In this document: one piece after another, positions 1-6,173 of the stretch
How the letters are laid out: the number at the start of each line of letters is the position of its first letter
How positions within the stretch are numbered: the stretch's first letter is position 1
From: an uncultured Arenimonas sp.
GTDB taxonomy: Bacteria > Pseudomonadota > Gammaproteobacteria > Xanthomonadales > Xanthomonadaceae
DNA: 8,588 nucleotides
Assembly: GCA_946885815.1 (NCBI GenBank)
Contig: CAMPHE010000062.1
Span: 1-8,588 of the forward strand
Direction of reading: 5' to 3'
Translations under genes and position numbers: made by a program
The notes under the pieces: model-generated
The model's input: the letters and a program-made list of their open reading frames with translations, nothing else
Databases searched by the model: none
What the model was told of the DNA's origin: nothing

Positions 1-372
1 TGCGGCTGGATCGACATCGTCGCGCTCAAGCGCGCGGTCGCGATCAACGGCATCAACGGGCTGTGCATCACCAAGCTCGACATCCTCGACGGCATGGAGA
101 AGCTCAACATCTGCGTCGCCTACGAATACCGCGGCAAGCGCACCGAGTACGCGCCGCTCGACGCCGCCGGCTGGGAAGAATGCACGCCGGTGTACCTCGA
201 GTTCCCGGGCTGGCAGGAGAGCACCGCCGGCATCACCGAGTGGGACCGGCTGCCGCCGGCCGCGCGTGCCTATCTGCGCGCGCTGGAAGAACTGGCGGGC
301 TGCGAGCTGGCGATCGTCTCGACCGGCCCGGGCCGCGAATCGACGATGGTGCTGCGCGACCCGTTCGCCTGA
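1..372 (+). CDS. purA: Adenylosuccinate synthetase, C-terminal part (5' end outside window)
   Basis: PurA catalyses the GTP-dependent joining of IMP and aspartate to form adenylosuccinate, the first committed step of AMP synthesis, in the cytoplasm. The reading frame is open from base 1 and ends at TGA 370-372, giving the last 123 residues of a protein that is about 430 residues long in the family. Family landmarks are visible. The CGWIDIVALKRAV segment lies at the start. LCITKLDILDG near residues 21-31 carries the TKLD guanine-recognition motif (the counterpart of NKxD in G proteins). PGWQEST follows, and the terminal block STGPGREST...LRDPF holds the C-terminal nucleotide-binding loop. The end matches the normal family C-terminus, so only the 5' side is cut by the window. 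No clear rho-independent terminator follows in the 193 nt before the MOSC gene, so readthrough into that gene is possible. Identification is very secure. Confidence 0.97.
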   Translation, partial: CGWIDIVALKRAVAINGINGLCITKLDILDGMEKLNICVAYEYRGKRTEYAPLDAAGWEECTPVYLEFPGWQESTAGITEWDRLPPAARAYLRALEELAGCELAIVSTGPGRESTMVLRDPFA

Positions 373-565
373 GGGCGGGGGTCGGTTTCGTTCGGCTTCG
401 GGCGCCGGACGATCCGGTCGGCGCGAGGCCGGGCCCGCTGTCGCCGCGCGGCGTGCGGCCCAGCCGTGGGTCATGCCGGCCTGATGGAAACGCACCGGCA
501 CTTCGAACCCTCCGCCTCTCGTATGCTCCCCGATTTCCGGCAGGCCGCGTCGGAGGGGCCTCGCG
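373..565. other. Intergenic gap between purA and the MOSC gene
   Basis: These 193 nt hold no supported gene. Imperfect GC-rich inverted segments occur around 431-465 but none is followed by a U tract, so no purA terminator is called. A TATGCT hexamer at 522-527 could be a -10 element for the MOSC gene, but no matching -35 box is found at 16-18 nt. GGAGG at 552-556 is the likely ribosome-binding site of the MOSC gene. Confidence 0.6.
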
Positions 566-1297
566 ATGGACCATGACACCGCATCGCGAACCGTCGGCCA
601 CGTCGCCGCGCTGTGGCGCTTCCCGGTCAAGTCGATGGCCGGGGAGCCGCTGGAGGCGGTCGACGTCGGCTGGCACGGCCTCGCCGGCGACCGGCGCTGG
701 GCGTTCGTGCGAGACGGCACGTCGCGTGTCGGCTTTCCGTGGTTGTCGATCCGCCAGCACGCGGCGATGGCGCGCCACCAGCCGTATTTCGTGGAGCCCG
801 ACCGTCCCGACACGTCGCCGACGCGCGTGCGCACGCCCGACGGCGGCGACTTCGACGTCGCCGATCCGGCGCTCGCCGAGGCGATGTGGCCCGACGGCGC
901 GCGCCTGCTGAAACTCGATCGCGGCACGTTCGATTCGTTCCCGCTCTCGCTGATCACGACGCAGACGATCGACTGGCTGGGGGCGCGCATCGGCCGCGTG
1001 ATGGATGCCCGCCGCTTCCGCATGAACCTCGTCATCCGCGCGGCGGAAGCTCGGCCGTTTCAGGAAGACGAATGGCTCGGCCGCACGCTGCGCATCGGCG
1101 GCGTGCGCCTGCGTGTCGACAGGCGCGACGGCCGCTGCGTCGTGATCACCACCGATCCCGACACGCTCGAACGTGATCCGGCGATCCTGCGGCTCGTCGC
1201 CGCGGAGCGCGACGGCTGCCTCGGTGTCTACGCGTCGACCGTGGAGCGTGGGCGCGTCGCCTGCGGCGATGCGGTGCGCGACGAGATCTCCGCGTAG
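566..1297 (+). CDS. MOSC-domain protein (YcbX/mARC-like, without ferredoxin domain)
   Basis: A 243-residue protein with the N-terminal beta-barrel domain (about residues 10-60, including LWRFPVKSMAGE and the GDRRWAFV block) followed by a MOSC domain (about 115-238, including RRFRMNLVI at 150-157 and GRCVVITTDPDT at 189-200). In the mARC/YcbX family, the cysteine of the RC(V/I)xTTxDPDT motif binds the molybdenum of the sulfurated molybdenum cofactor; here it is Cys191. Family members reduce N-hydroxylated compounds, and E. coli YcbX also has a C-terminal 2Fe-2S ferredoxin domain. This protein ends right after the MOSC domain, so it would need a separate electron donor. The start at 566 is supported by GGAGG at 552-556, 9 nt upstream. 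The stop lies 3 nt from the stop of the convergent membrane-protein gene. The substrate cannot be read from the sequence. Confidence 0.9.
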   Translation: MDHDTASRTVGHVAALWRFPVKSMAGEPLEAVDVGWHGLAGDRRWAFVRDGTSRVGFPWLSIRQHAAMARHQPYFVEPDRPDTSPTRVRTPDGGDFDVADPALAEAMWPDGARLLKLDRGTFDSFPLSLITTQTIDWLGARIGRVMDARRFRMNLVIRAAEARPFQEDEWLGRTLRIGGVRLRVDRRDGRCVVITTDPDTLERDPAILRLVAAERDGCLGVYASTVERGRVACGDAVRDEISA

Positions 1298-1300
1298 CGG

Positions 1301-1762
1301 TCACGCCGTCTCGCGCAGCCCACGCGCGCCCAGCGCATACGCCGTTCCCATCGCCAGGCACAGCGCGGAAGTCACGAGCAGGAACGCGTCGACGCCGCGG
1401 CAGTCGCAGATCCGTGCGAGCAGATCGGGCCGCCAGAGCGCCAGCGGAAGGAATCCGGCGCCGCGGGCGATCAGAAGCCCGGCGATCGTCGCCAGGGCGG
1501 GCCGCAGCAGCGGCAGCCGCCGGACGATGCCGGCGCCGGAGAACGCATAGGCCGCGAGCGTCGCCAGGCCTGCGGCGATGACGACACAGGTGATCGCCGC
1601 GCGCGGGTGGCCGATGCGCGCCAGTTCGACCAGCCCGGGCGGGGCGCCGAAGGCGGCGTACCACGCCGGGCCGCCGAGCGGGATCGCCAGGTGCAGCAAG
1701 GCGCCGGCCGCGGTGGCGGTGCCGGCCACGAGCAGCGCCCGGCGGGCGAGGGGTGTGGTCAT
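1301..1762 (-). CDS. Small four-helix integral membrane protein, function unknown
   Basis: A 153-residue, strongly hydrophobic protein that I do not recognise as a named family. Four membrane segments can be drawn at about residues 9-28, 55-74, 85-108 and 125-145. Between the first two lies a conserved-looking stretch (LHLAIPLGGPAWYAAFGAP, 22-40) with a histidine at 24. The loop before helix 4 contains a CDC motif (residues 119-121), which could be a disulfide or metal site or may be accidental. The start ATG lies 9 nt after the stop of the SUKH-like gene, and its ribosome-binding site (GAGG, 7 nt upstream) overlaps that stop codon, so the two are probably translated from the same mRNA. It is the last gene of the minus-strand cluster and ends 3 nt from the convergent MOSC gene. 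Coding status is well supported; function is unknown. Confidence 0.8.
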   Translation of the reverse strand: MTTPLARRALLVAGTATAAGALLHLAIPLGGPAWYAAFGAPPGLVELARIGHPRAAITCVVIAAGLATLAAYAFSGAGIVRRLPLLRPALATIAGLLIARGAGFLPLALWRPDLLARICDCRGVDAFLLVTSALCLAMGTAYALGARGLRETA

Positions 1763-1771
1763 GCCGGTGCC

Positions 1772-2383
1772 TCAGGCGCGCGTCCGGGCGACATGCCCGC
1801 GATTGTCGCGCATCTCGCGGATCCACCACTGCACGAGGCCGTACCCGGCGGTGAAACGCATATGCGACGCGAAGTCGGTGAGGCGCGCGTCGTCCGGTCG
1901 CAGCATCGCCTCGACGTACGTCACCGCGTCCGGCGCGCAGTCGCGGAACTCGAATCCGTCGTGGTCGAATTCGACGACATGGCCCGCCGCGTCGCCGGTG
2001 GTCGCGAGCAGCACGTAGTTGCCCGACTGCGGCGTCTCGCCGATCACCACGGCGTCGTCCAGCCAGCCGAGTCCGTCGGCCTCCTCTTCGTCGAGCATGT
2101 CCAGCCACTCCTCGAACGCCGCGCGCAGCACCGGCCATTCCGACGGCGGCGCCAGCCGGCGCGCGGCGTCACCGCTTTCCGGTTCGAGATAGAACACGAC
2201 TTCACCGAAGGTGTCGTAGACATCGCGCAGCCGGCCGACGTCGGGGACGCCACCGGTGCCCGACGGCGGGGTGACGGCGTGCGCGAACCGGACCACGCGC
2301 GTGGTCCGCTCGCGGCCGATCCTTTCGCAGGTGAATTCGCCGGCATGGGCGCTGACGGCATGGTGCAGGTCATCCAGTCGCAT
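1772..2383 (-). CDS. SMI1/KNR4 (SUKH)-like protein
   Basis: A 203-residue soluble protein without a signal peptide or membrane segment. Its centre resembles the SMI1/KNR4 fold: DTFGEVVFYLEPESGDAARR (57-76), an acidic helix EEWLDMLDEEEAD (91-103), then VVIGETPQSGNYVLL (112-126) and AGHVVEFDHDGFEF (133-146). The last two blocks are typical of bacterial proteins annotated as SMI1/KNR4 family. The SUKH superfamily is known mainly for immunity proteins against polymorphic toxins, but many housekeeping-locus members have no known role. No toxin gene is visible next to this one. The C-terminal part (FASHMRFTAGYGLVQWWIREMRDN, in two pieces at 171-193) is extra to the core fold. The start at 2383 has GAGG 6 nt upstream and lies 24 nt after the VOC gene. 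Family assignment is by remembered motif pattern and is moderate; coding status is strong. Confidence 0.72.
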   Translation of the reverse strand: MRLDDLHHAVSAHAGEFTCERIGRERTTRVVRFAHAVTPPSGTGGVPDVGRLRDVYDTFGEVVFYLEPESGDAARRLAPPSEWPVLRAAFEEWLDMLDEEEADGLGWLDDAVVIGETPQSGNYVLLATTGDAAGHVVEFDHDGFEFRDCAPDAVTYVEAMLRPDDARLTDFASHMRFTAGYGLVQWWIREMRDNRGHVARTRA

Positions 2384-2407
2384 CGAAGGCCTCGGGGTGG
2401 GGGAATG

Positions 2408-2788
2408 TCAGCGCCGTTCTTCGAGCAGCCCGACCAGGTTGCCGTCCGGGTCGCGCAGGAAGCCGATCCAGAGGTCGTGGTCCGGCATCGCCGCGGCGAG
2501 CTGCGGCGCGCGCTCCGCCGTCGCGCCGCCTGCCAGCAGCGCGGCGTGCGTCGCCTCGATGTCCTCGACGAGGAAGTACAGCGTCGAGTTCGAACCGATC
2601 GTTCCGGCCCCCTGCGGCGTCGAGAGCATCAGCCGGATCCCGCCCGCGTCGAGGAACGCCAGCGTCGGCCCGGCGCGGAACAGGAAGCCGAGACCGAGCA
2701 CATCGCGGTAGAAGCCGAGTGCGATGTCGACATCGGCGACGGTGATCGCGATCTGGCGGATCGTGGAAAGCTTCGGTCTGTCGATCAC
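2408..2788 (-). CDS. VOC (glyoxalase/bleomycin-resistance fold) family protein
   Basis: A 126-residue protein with one vicinal-oxygen-chelate fold made of two beta-alpha-beta-beta-beta modules. Module 1 spans about residues 11-57, with the signature ITVADVDIALGFYRDVLGL at 15-33. Module 2 spans about 68-124 and ends in the typical RDPDGNLVGLLE. The frame stays open far upstream, but the real start is GTG at 2788: a perfect AAGGAGGA at 2796-2803 sits 7 nt before it, and the VOC fold begins just after it. The longer frame would overlap ybdD completely. By alignment to glyoxalase I, the usual metal ligands seem absent (Gln12 where the first His would be, Gly120 where the last Glu would be), so glyoxalase activity should not be assumed. 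The gene begins 14 nt after the ybdD stop and is probably co-transcribed with cstA-ybdD. The substrate is unknown. Confidence 0.88.
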   Translation of the reverse strand: MIDRPKLSTIRQIAITVADVDIALGFYRDVLGLGFLFRAGPTLAFLDAGGIRLMLSTPQGAGTIGSNSTLYFLVEDIEATHAALLAGGATAERAPQLAAAMPDHDLWIGFLRDPDGNLVGLLEERR

Positions 2789-2795
2789 GACGGTG

Positions 2796-2803
2796 TCCTC
2801 CTT
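2796..2803 (-). promoter_or_regulatory. Strong Shine-Dalgarno site deciding the VOC gene start
   Basis: The minus strand reads AAGGAGGA, 7 nt before the GTG at 2788-2786. This is the best ribosome-binding site in the cluster and fixes the start of the VOC protein. It overlaps the last base of the ybdD stop codon (TGA 2805-2803). Confidence 0.85.
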
Positions 2804-3030
2804 CAGCAGCAGCGGGAGCGGCCGCGGCCGTAGCGCCGCTCCTGGGCGCCGCGGACGAAGTCGTCGCGGTCCAGCGGCCGCACGTCGGGGTGCGCCGCGC
2901 GCAGGTGGGCCACGTACGCGTCGTAGTCGGGTACGCCGACCATCAGCCGCGCCGTCTGCGCGACGCGCTGCCACGCGATCGCCGCGAGCGCGAGCGGGTG
3001 GCCGCGCTCGCCGTCGCCGTCGCCGCTCAC
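2803..3030 (-). CDS. ybdD: YbdD/YjiX (DUF466) family small protein, partner of CstA
   Basis: A 75-residue soluble protein of the YbdD/YjiX family, whose genes directly follow cstA or btsT in many proteobacteria. These small proteins are thought to support the activity of the neighbouring pyruvate transporter; the mechanism is not settled. Diagnostic blocks are MVGVPDYDAYVAHLRAAHPD (30-49), a match to the MxGxPDYxxYVxHxxxxHPD core, then the basic ERRYGRG and the conserved C-terminal twin cysteine (SRCC, 72-75). The GTG start at 3030-3028 overlaps the cstA stop (GTGA, 4 nt), as expected for translational coupling. There is only a weak purine run upstream, so initiation may depend on ribosomes finishing cstA. 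The first 12 residues (a Gly/Asp-rich SGDGDGERG stretch) are extra compared with the roughly 65-residue E. coli protein. Confidence 0.92.
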   Translation of the reverse strand: MSGDGDGERGHPLALAAIAWQRVAQTARLMVGVPDYDAYVAHLRAAHPDVRPLDRDDFVRGAQERRYGRGRSRCC

Positions 3031-5087
3031 GGCACCGCCCCGATCACGCCGGCCGGCGCCTCGCGGTCGCTGCGGCCGGCGTCGCGCCGCGCCCTCGCGA
3101 TCGCCCGCAGCGAGCAGGCGAGGATGCCGAGCATCACGCCGAGGAACAGCGCCGACAGCCCGGCATTGAGCCAGCTGTTGAAGACGACGAGGTGCATCTG
3201 CGCGATGTCCTTCGCCGGCGCCAGCACCTCGCCGCCGATCGCCGCCGCCGCGTAGCGGTCCGCCTGCGCGAGGAAACCGATCGCCGGGTCCGGGTCGAGG
3301 ATCTTGTACAGCGCGGCGACCGTCGTGCACACCAGCAGCCACGCCGCCGGCACCGCCGTGACCCACGCGACGCGGTCGCGCTTCATCTTGAACAGCAGCA
3401 CCGTCGCCAGCATCAGCGCGATGCCGGCGAGCATCTGGTTGCTGATGCCGAACAGGGGCCACAGCGTGTTGATGCCGCCGAGCGGGTCGCGCACGCCCTG
3501 CAGCAGCAGATAGCCCCACAGGCCGACGCAGACCGCGGTCGCGAGCACGTTCGCGGTCCACGATTCCGTGCGGCGCAGCGACGGCACGAACTGGCCCAGC
3601 AGGTCCTGCAGCATGAAGCGCCCGACGCGCGTGCCGGCGTCGATCGCCGTGAGGATGAACAGCGCCTCGAACAGGATGGCGAAGTGATACCAGTAGGCCA
3701 TCGTGCCGGTGCCCGGCAGCAGCTGGTGGAAGATCGTGGCGATGCCGACCGCCAGCGTCGGCGCGCCGCCCGCCCGGCCGAGGATCGTCGATTCGCCGAC
3801 GTCGGTGGCCGTGGCGGCGATCATCTCCGGCGTCACGAAGAAGCCCCACGACGAGATGGTGGCGGCGGCCGACGCGGCATCGGCCCCGACGATCGCCGCC
3901 GGCGCGTTCATCGCGAAATAGATGCCCGGCTCGATGATCGCCGCGGCGACCATCGCCATGATCGCGACGAACGATTCCATCAGCATGCCGCCGTAGCCGA
4001 TGTAGCGCGCGTCGGCTTCCGTCGCCAGCAGCTTGGGCGTCGTCCCCGACGCGATCAGGGCGTGGAAGCCGCTGACCGCGCCACAGGCCAGGGTGATGAA
4101 CAGGAACGGGAACAGCGGCCCTTTCCACACCGGCCCGTCGCCGTTCGTGAACTGCGTCAGCGCCGGCATCTTCAGCTCGGGGTTCAGGACGAAGATGCCG
4201 ACCGCCAGCGCGACGACGGTGCCGACCTTCAGGAACGTCGACAGGTAGTCGCGCGGCGCCAGCAGCAGCCAGACGGGCAGCACCGCCGCGACGAAGCCGT
4301 AGCCGACCAGCATCCACGTGATCTGCTCGCCGTCGAACGTGAAGCGCGGAGCCCACCCCGGATCGGCGGCGACGTGGCCGCCGAGCCAGATCGACGCCAG
4401 CAGCAGTCCGAGCCCGAGCAGCGACACCTCGAGGATGCGGCCGGGCCGCACGAAACGCATGATCACGCCCATCGCCAGCGCGATCGGAATCGTCGCGATC
4501 ACCGTGAACATGCCCCACGGACTCATCGCCAGCGCCTTGACGACGATCAGCGCCAGTACCGCGAGCAGGATCACCATGATCGCGAAGGTGCCGAAGATCG
4601 CCAGGTTCCCCGCGACCGGGCCCATTTCGGTGCGCACCATTTCGCCGAGCGAGCGGCCGTCGCGCCGCGTCGAGAAGAACAGGATCACGAAGTCCTGCAC
4701 CGCGCCGGCGAACACGACGCCGGCGATCAGCCACAGCGTGCCGGGCAGGTAGCCCATCTGCGCCGCGAGCACCGGGCCGATCAGCGGGCCGGCGCCGGCG
4801 ATCGCCGCGAAGTGGTGGCCGAACAGCACGTGGCGATGGGTCGGGACGAAATCGAGCCCGTCGTTGCGCGTCACCGCCGGCGTCGGCCGGGACGGATCGA
4901 TGCGCAGCACGCGATCGGCGATGAAGCGGCCGTAGAAGCGGAATGCCACGAGGTAGGTGCAGACCGCCGCGGCGACGATCCACAGGGCGCTGATGGGCTC
5001 GCCGCGCCGCAGCGCCACCGTGCCGAGCGCGAACGCGCCGAGCAGCGCCAGCGCCGCCCACAGGACCCGCGAAACCGACTGGCTCAT
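3027..5087 (-). CDS. cstA: Carbon starvation protein A, inner-membrane pyruvate transporter family
   Basis: A 686-residue polytopic membrane protein, close to the length of E. coli CstA (701) and BtsT (716). The family imports pyruvate, and peptide uptake has also been proposed. The CstA core covers about residues 30-400 and the C-terminal five-helix domain about 440-660. The hallmark GHHFAAIAGAGPLIGPVLAA lies at 90-109, followed by QMGYLPG and AGAVQDFVILFFSTRRDGRS (127-146). Further motifs are GAVSGFHALIASGTTPK (336-352), HQLLPGTGTMAYWYHFAI (454-471) and LWPLFGISNQMLAG (542-555). No frameshift or missing block was seen. The ATG at 5087 has a strong GAGGAGG site 5 nt upstream. The gene begins 30 nt after the GSCFA gene, which leaves little room for its own promoter unless it lies inside the GSCFA coding region, and it overlaps ybdD by 4 nt. 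In E. coli, cstA responds to CRP and carbon limitation; I could not identify a CRP-like site here. Confidence 0.97.
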   Translation of the reverse strand: MSQSVSRVLWAALALLGAFALGTVALRRGEPISALWIVAAAVCTYLVAFRFYGRFIADRVLRIDPSRPTPAVTRNDGLDFVPTHRHVLFGHHFAAIAGAGPLIGPVLAAQMGYLPGTLWLIAGVVFAGAVQDFVILFFSTRRDGRSLGEMVRTEMGPVAGNLAIFGTFAIMVILLAVLALIVVKALAMSPWGMFTVIATIPIALAMGVIMRFVRPGRILEVSLLGLGLLLASIWLGGHVAADPGWAPRFTFDGEQITWMLVGYGFVAAVLPVWLLLAPRDYLSTFLKVGTVVALAVGIFVLNPELKMPALTQFTNGDGPVWKGPLFPFLFITLACGAVSGFHALIASGTTPKLLATEADARYIGYGGMLMESFVAIMAMVAAAIIEPGIYFAMNAPAAIVGADAASAAATISSWGFFVTPEMIAATATDVGESTILGRAGGAPTLAVGIATIFHQLLPGTGTMAYWYHFAILFEALFILTAIDAGTRVGRFMLQDLLGQFVPSLRRTESWTANVLATAVCVGLWGYLLLQGVRDPLGGINTLWPLFGISNQMLAGIALMLATVLLFKMKRDRVAWVTAVPAAWLLVCTTVAALYKILDPDPAIGFLAQADRYAAAAIGGEVLAPAKDIAQMHLVVFNSWLNAGLSALFLGVMLGILACSLRAIARARRDAGRSDREAPAGVIGAVP

Positions 5088-5117
5088 CGAACGCCTCCTC
5101 CCCGAGGTGGCGACAGT

Positions 5118-6173
5118 CTAGGCCCGACGGGCCGCGTCGATCGCGTCTTCGTCGCAGACCAGGTCGGCCCAGGCGGCCCCGCCGTCGCCGTCGCCGACGG
5201 CCGGCGCCGCCGAAGGCGAGGACGCACCGGACTGGTACGCGGCGAACACCCGCATCACGTGTTCCACCGCGAGCGGTTCCACCTGCCGCCCGTCGATCCC
5301 GAAATAGCCGCCGCCGGTGTGCGAGCCGGTGACGATCTCGAAGGACGGGAAGTAGTCGACCCAGTCATGCCGTCGCCACGCACCGTCCGCGGCCACGCGC
5401 AGCACGGCCTTGCTGTAGGTGCTCGCGACCAGCACATGGCGCGGCTCGCACGTGGCCGCCAACGGCACCGGCGACACCGTCAGCAGCACGTTGACCCTCG
5501 GGTTCACCGCGCGCAGCCGGCCCAGGAAGCGTTCGAGGTCGGCCGACACTTCGGCGGCGTCGAAGTTGACGAACTCGTGCCGGGCGGGGTCGAACTCGCC
5601 ACCCGCGACCCCGGGCGCCAGCGGGAACACGGTACCGTCGATCCGCGAACGCCACGCCTCGGTCAGCCCGAGCGTGAACACGAACACGGCGCAGCCGGTG
5701 AACATCCGGCGTACCGCTTCGAGATGCGGCACGCGGTCGGCGAGCACCGACGCTTCGTCGGCATGGCCCTCCGGCAGCACGCGCGGACGGAGCGCGTCGA
5801 CCCAGCGCCCGTCTTCCCGGGCCCAGGCCACCTCGGCGGGCCGGCGTCCGTCGAAACATTCCTCGAACAGCTGCAGCAGCTGGCGGACGGTGTAGATATT
5901 GCCGAAGCGCGCCGGGAACATGCCGTACTGCTGGGCGCGGCGGGTCGCCGGGTCGAGATGCGCGCCGTCCTCCGTGACGAGCGGCAGGAAGCCGGTCCGG
6001 GCCAGGTGACGCGAAAGATGCTGCGCGAAGCAGCTGCCCGCCGTCGCGACCGGGTCGCCCGGCCCGATGCGGAACCGGGGCGCCACGACCGGGTCGACGC
6101 GGAACGGCTCCATCGCGGCGACCGCGTCGCGCCATGACTGGGCGGCCGGCAGGGAACGGTACGGGTGGGTCAT
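5118..6173 (-). CDS. GSCFA-domain protein (SGNH-hydrolase-like)
   Basis: A 351-residue soluble protein with the family-naming motif exactly preserved: TAGSCFAQHL at 44-53. GSCFA proteins belong to the SGNH/GDSL hydrolase superfamily, so Ser47 is the likely nucleophile by analogy with the GDS serine; the family has no established biochemical activity. Other conserved blocks are QQYGMFPARFGNIYT (81-95), FTLGLTEAW (166-174), LLTVSPVPL (230-238), ASTYSKAVLR (250-259), DYFPSFEIVTG (273-283) and a late histidine (H304, in AVEHVM) that could serve the catalytic Asp-His role. The frame is open further upstream, but the ATG at 6173 is chosen because it gives a 4-nt ATGA overlap with the WcbI-like gene, has GCGAGGA 7 nt upstream, and the extra upstream residues are a shadow of that gene. 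There is no signal peptide, so it is probably cytoplasmic. A Gly/Asp/Ala-rich linker (about 315-335) precedes an acidic end, VCDEDAID. Confidence 0.9.
   Translation of the reverse strand: MTHPYRSLPAAQSWRDAVAAMEPFRVDPVVAPRFRIGPGDPVATAGSCFAQHLSRHLARTGFLPLVTEDGAHLDPATRRAQQYGMFPARFGNIYTVRQLLQLFEECFDGRRPAEVAWAREDGRWVDALRPRVLPEGHADEASVLADRVPHLEAVRRMFTGCAVFVFTLGLTEAWRSRIDGTVFPLAPGVAGGEFDPARHEFVNFDAAEVSADLERFLGRLRAVNPRVNVLLTVSPVPLAATCEPRHVLVASTYSKAVLRVAADGAWRRHDWVDYFPSFEIVTGSHTGGGYFGIDGRQVEPLAVEHVMRVFAAYQSGASSPSAAPAVGDGDGGAAWADLVCDEDAIDAARRA

Noticed and set aside
522..527. TATGCT as the -10 box of a MOSC gene promoter
   Set aside because: No hexamer resembling TTGACA is found 16-18 nt upstream, so the promoter is not called.
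1146..2138. A 330-codon minus-strand frame overlapping the SUKH-like and membrane-protein genes
   Set aside because: It is Arg/Ala-rich without recognisable blocks, while the two genes in the other frame have ribosome-binding sites, tight spacing and protein-like sequence.
3001..3030. GCC/GTC trinucleotide run as a repeat array or slippage site
   Set aside because: Only about three imperfect units are present, encoding a Gly/Asp stretch; such runs are expected in GC-rich coding DNA and a similar one occurs at the end of the GSCFA gene.
2803..5061. Reading the whole 752-codon minus-strand frame as one protein ending in YbdD
   Set aside because: Only the last 75 codons look like a protein (YbdD). 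The rest is an out-of-frame shadow of cstA, and a GTGA overlap marks the true start.
5121..5133. GGCCC-GAC-GGGCC inverted repeat at the end of the GSCFA gene as a terminator before cstA
   Set aside because: The stem is only 5 bp and no U tract follows; it lies in the last GSCFA codons and fits ordinary GC-rich codon use.
2724..6137. A 1137-codon open frame on the plus strand, antisense to cstA and GSCFA
   Set aside because: Its Arg/Asp/His/Gln-rich composition, without domains or membrane segments, is typical of the antisense frame of GC-rich genes. The opposite strand carries clearly recognisable proteins through the whole stretch.
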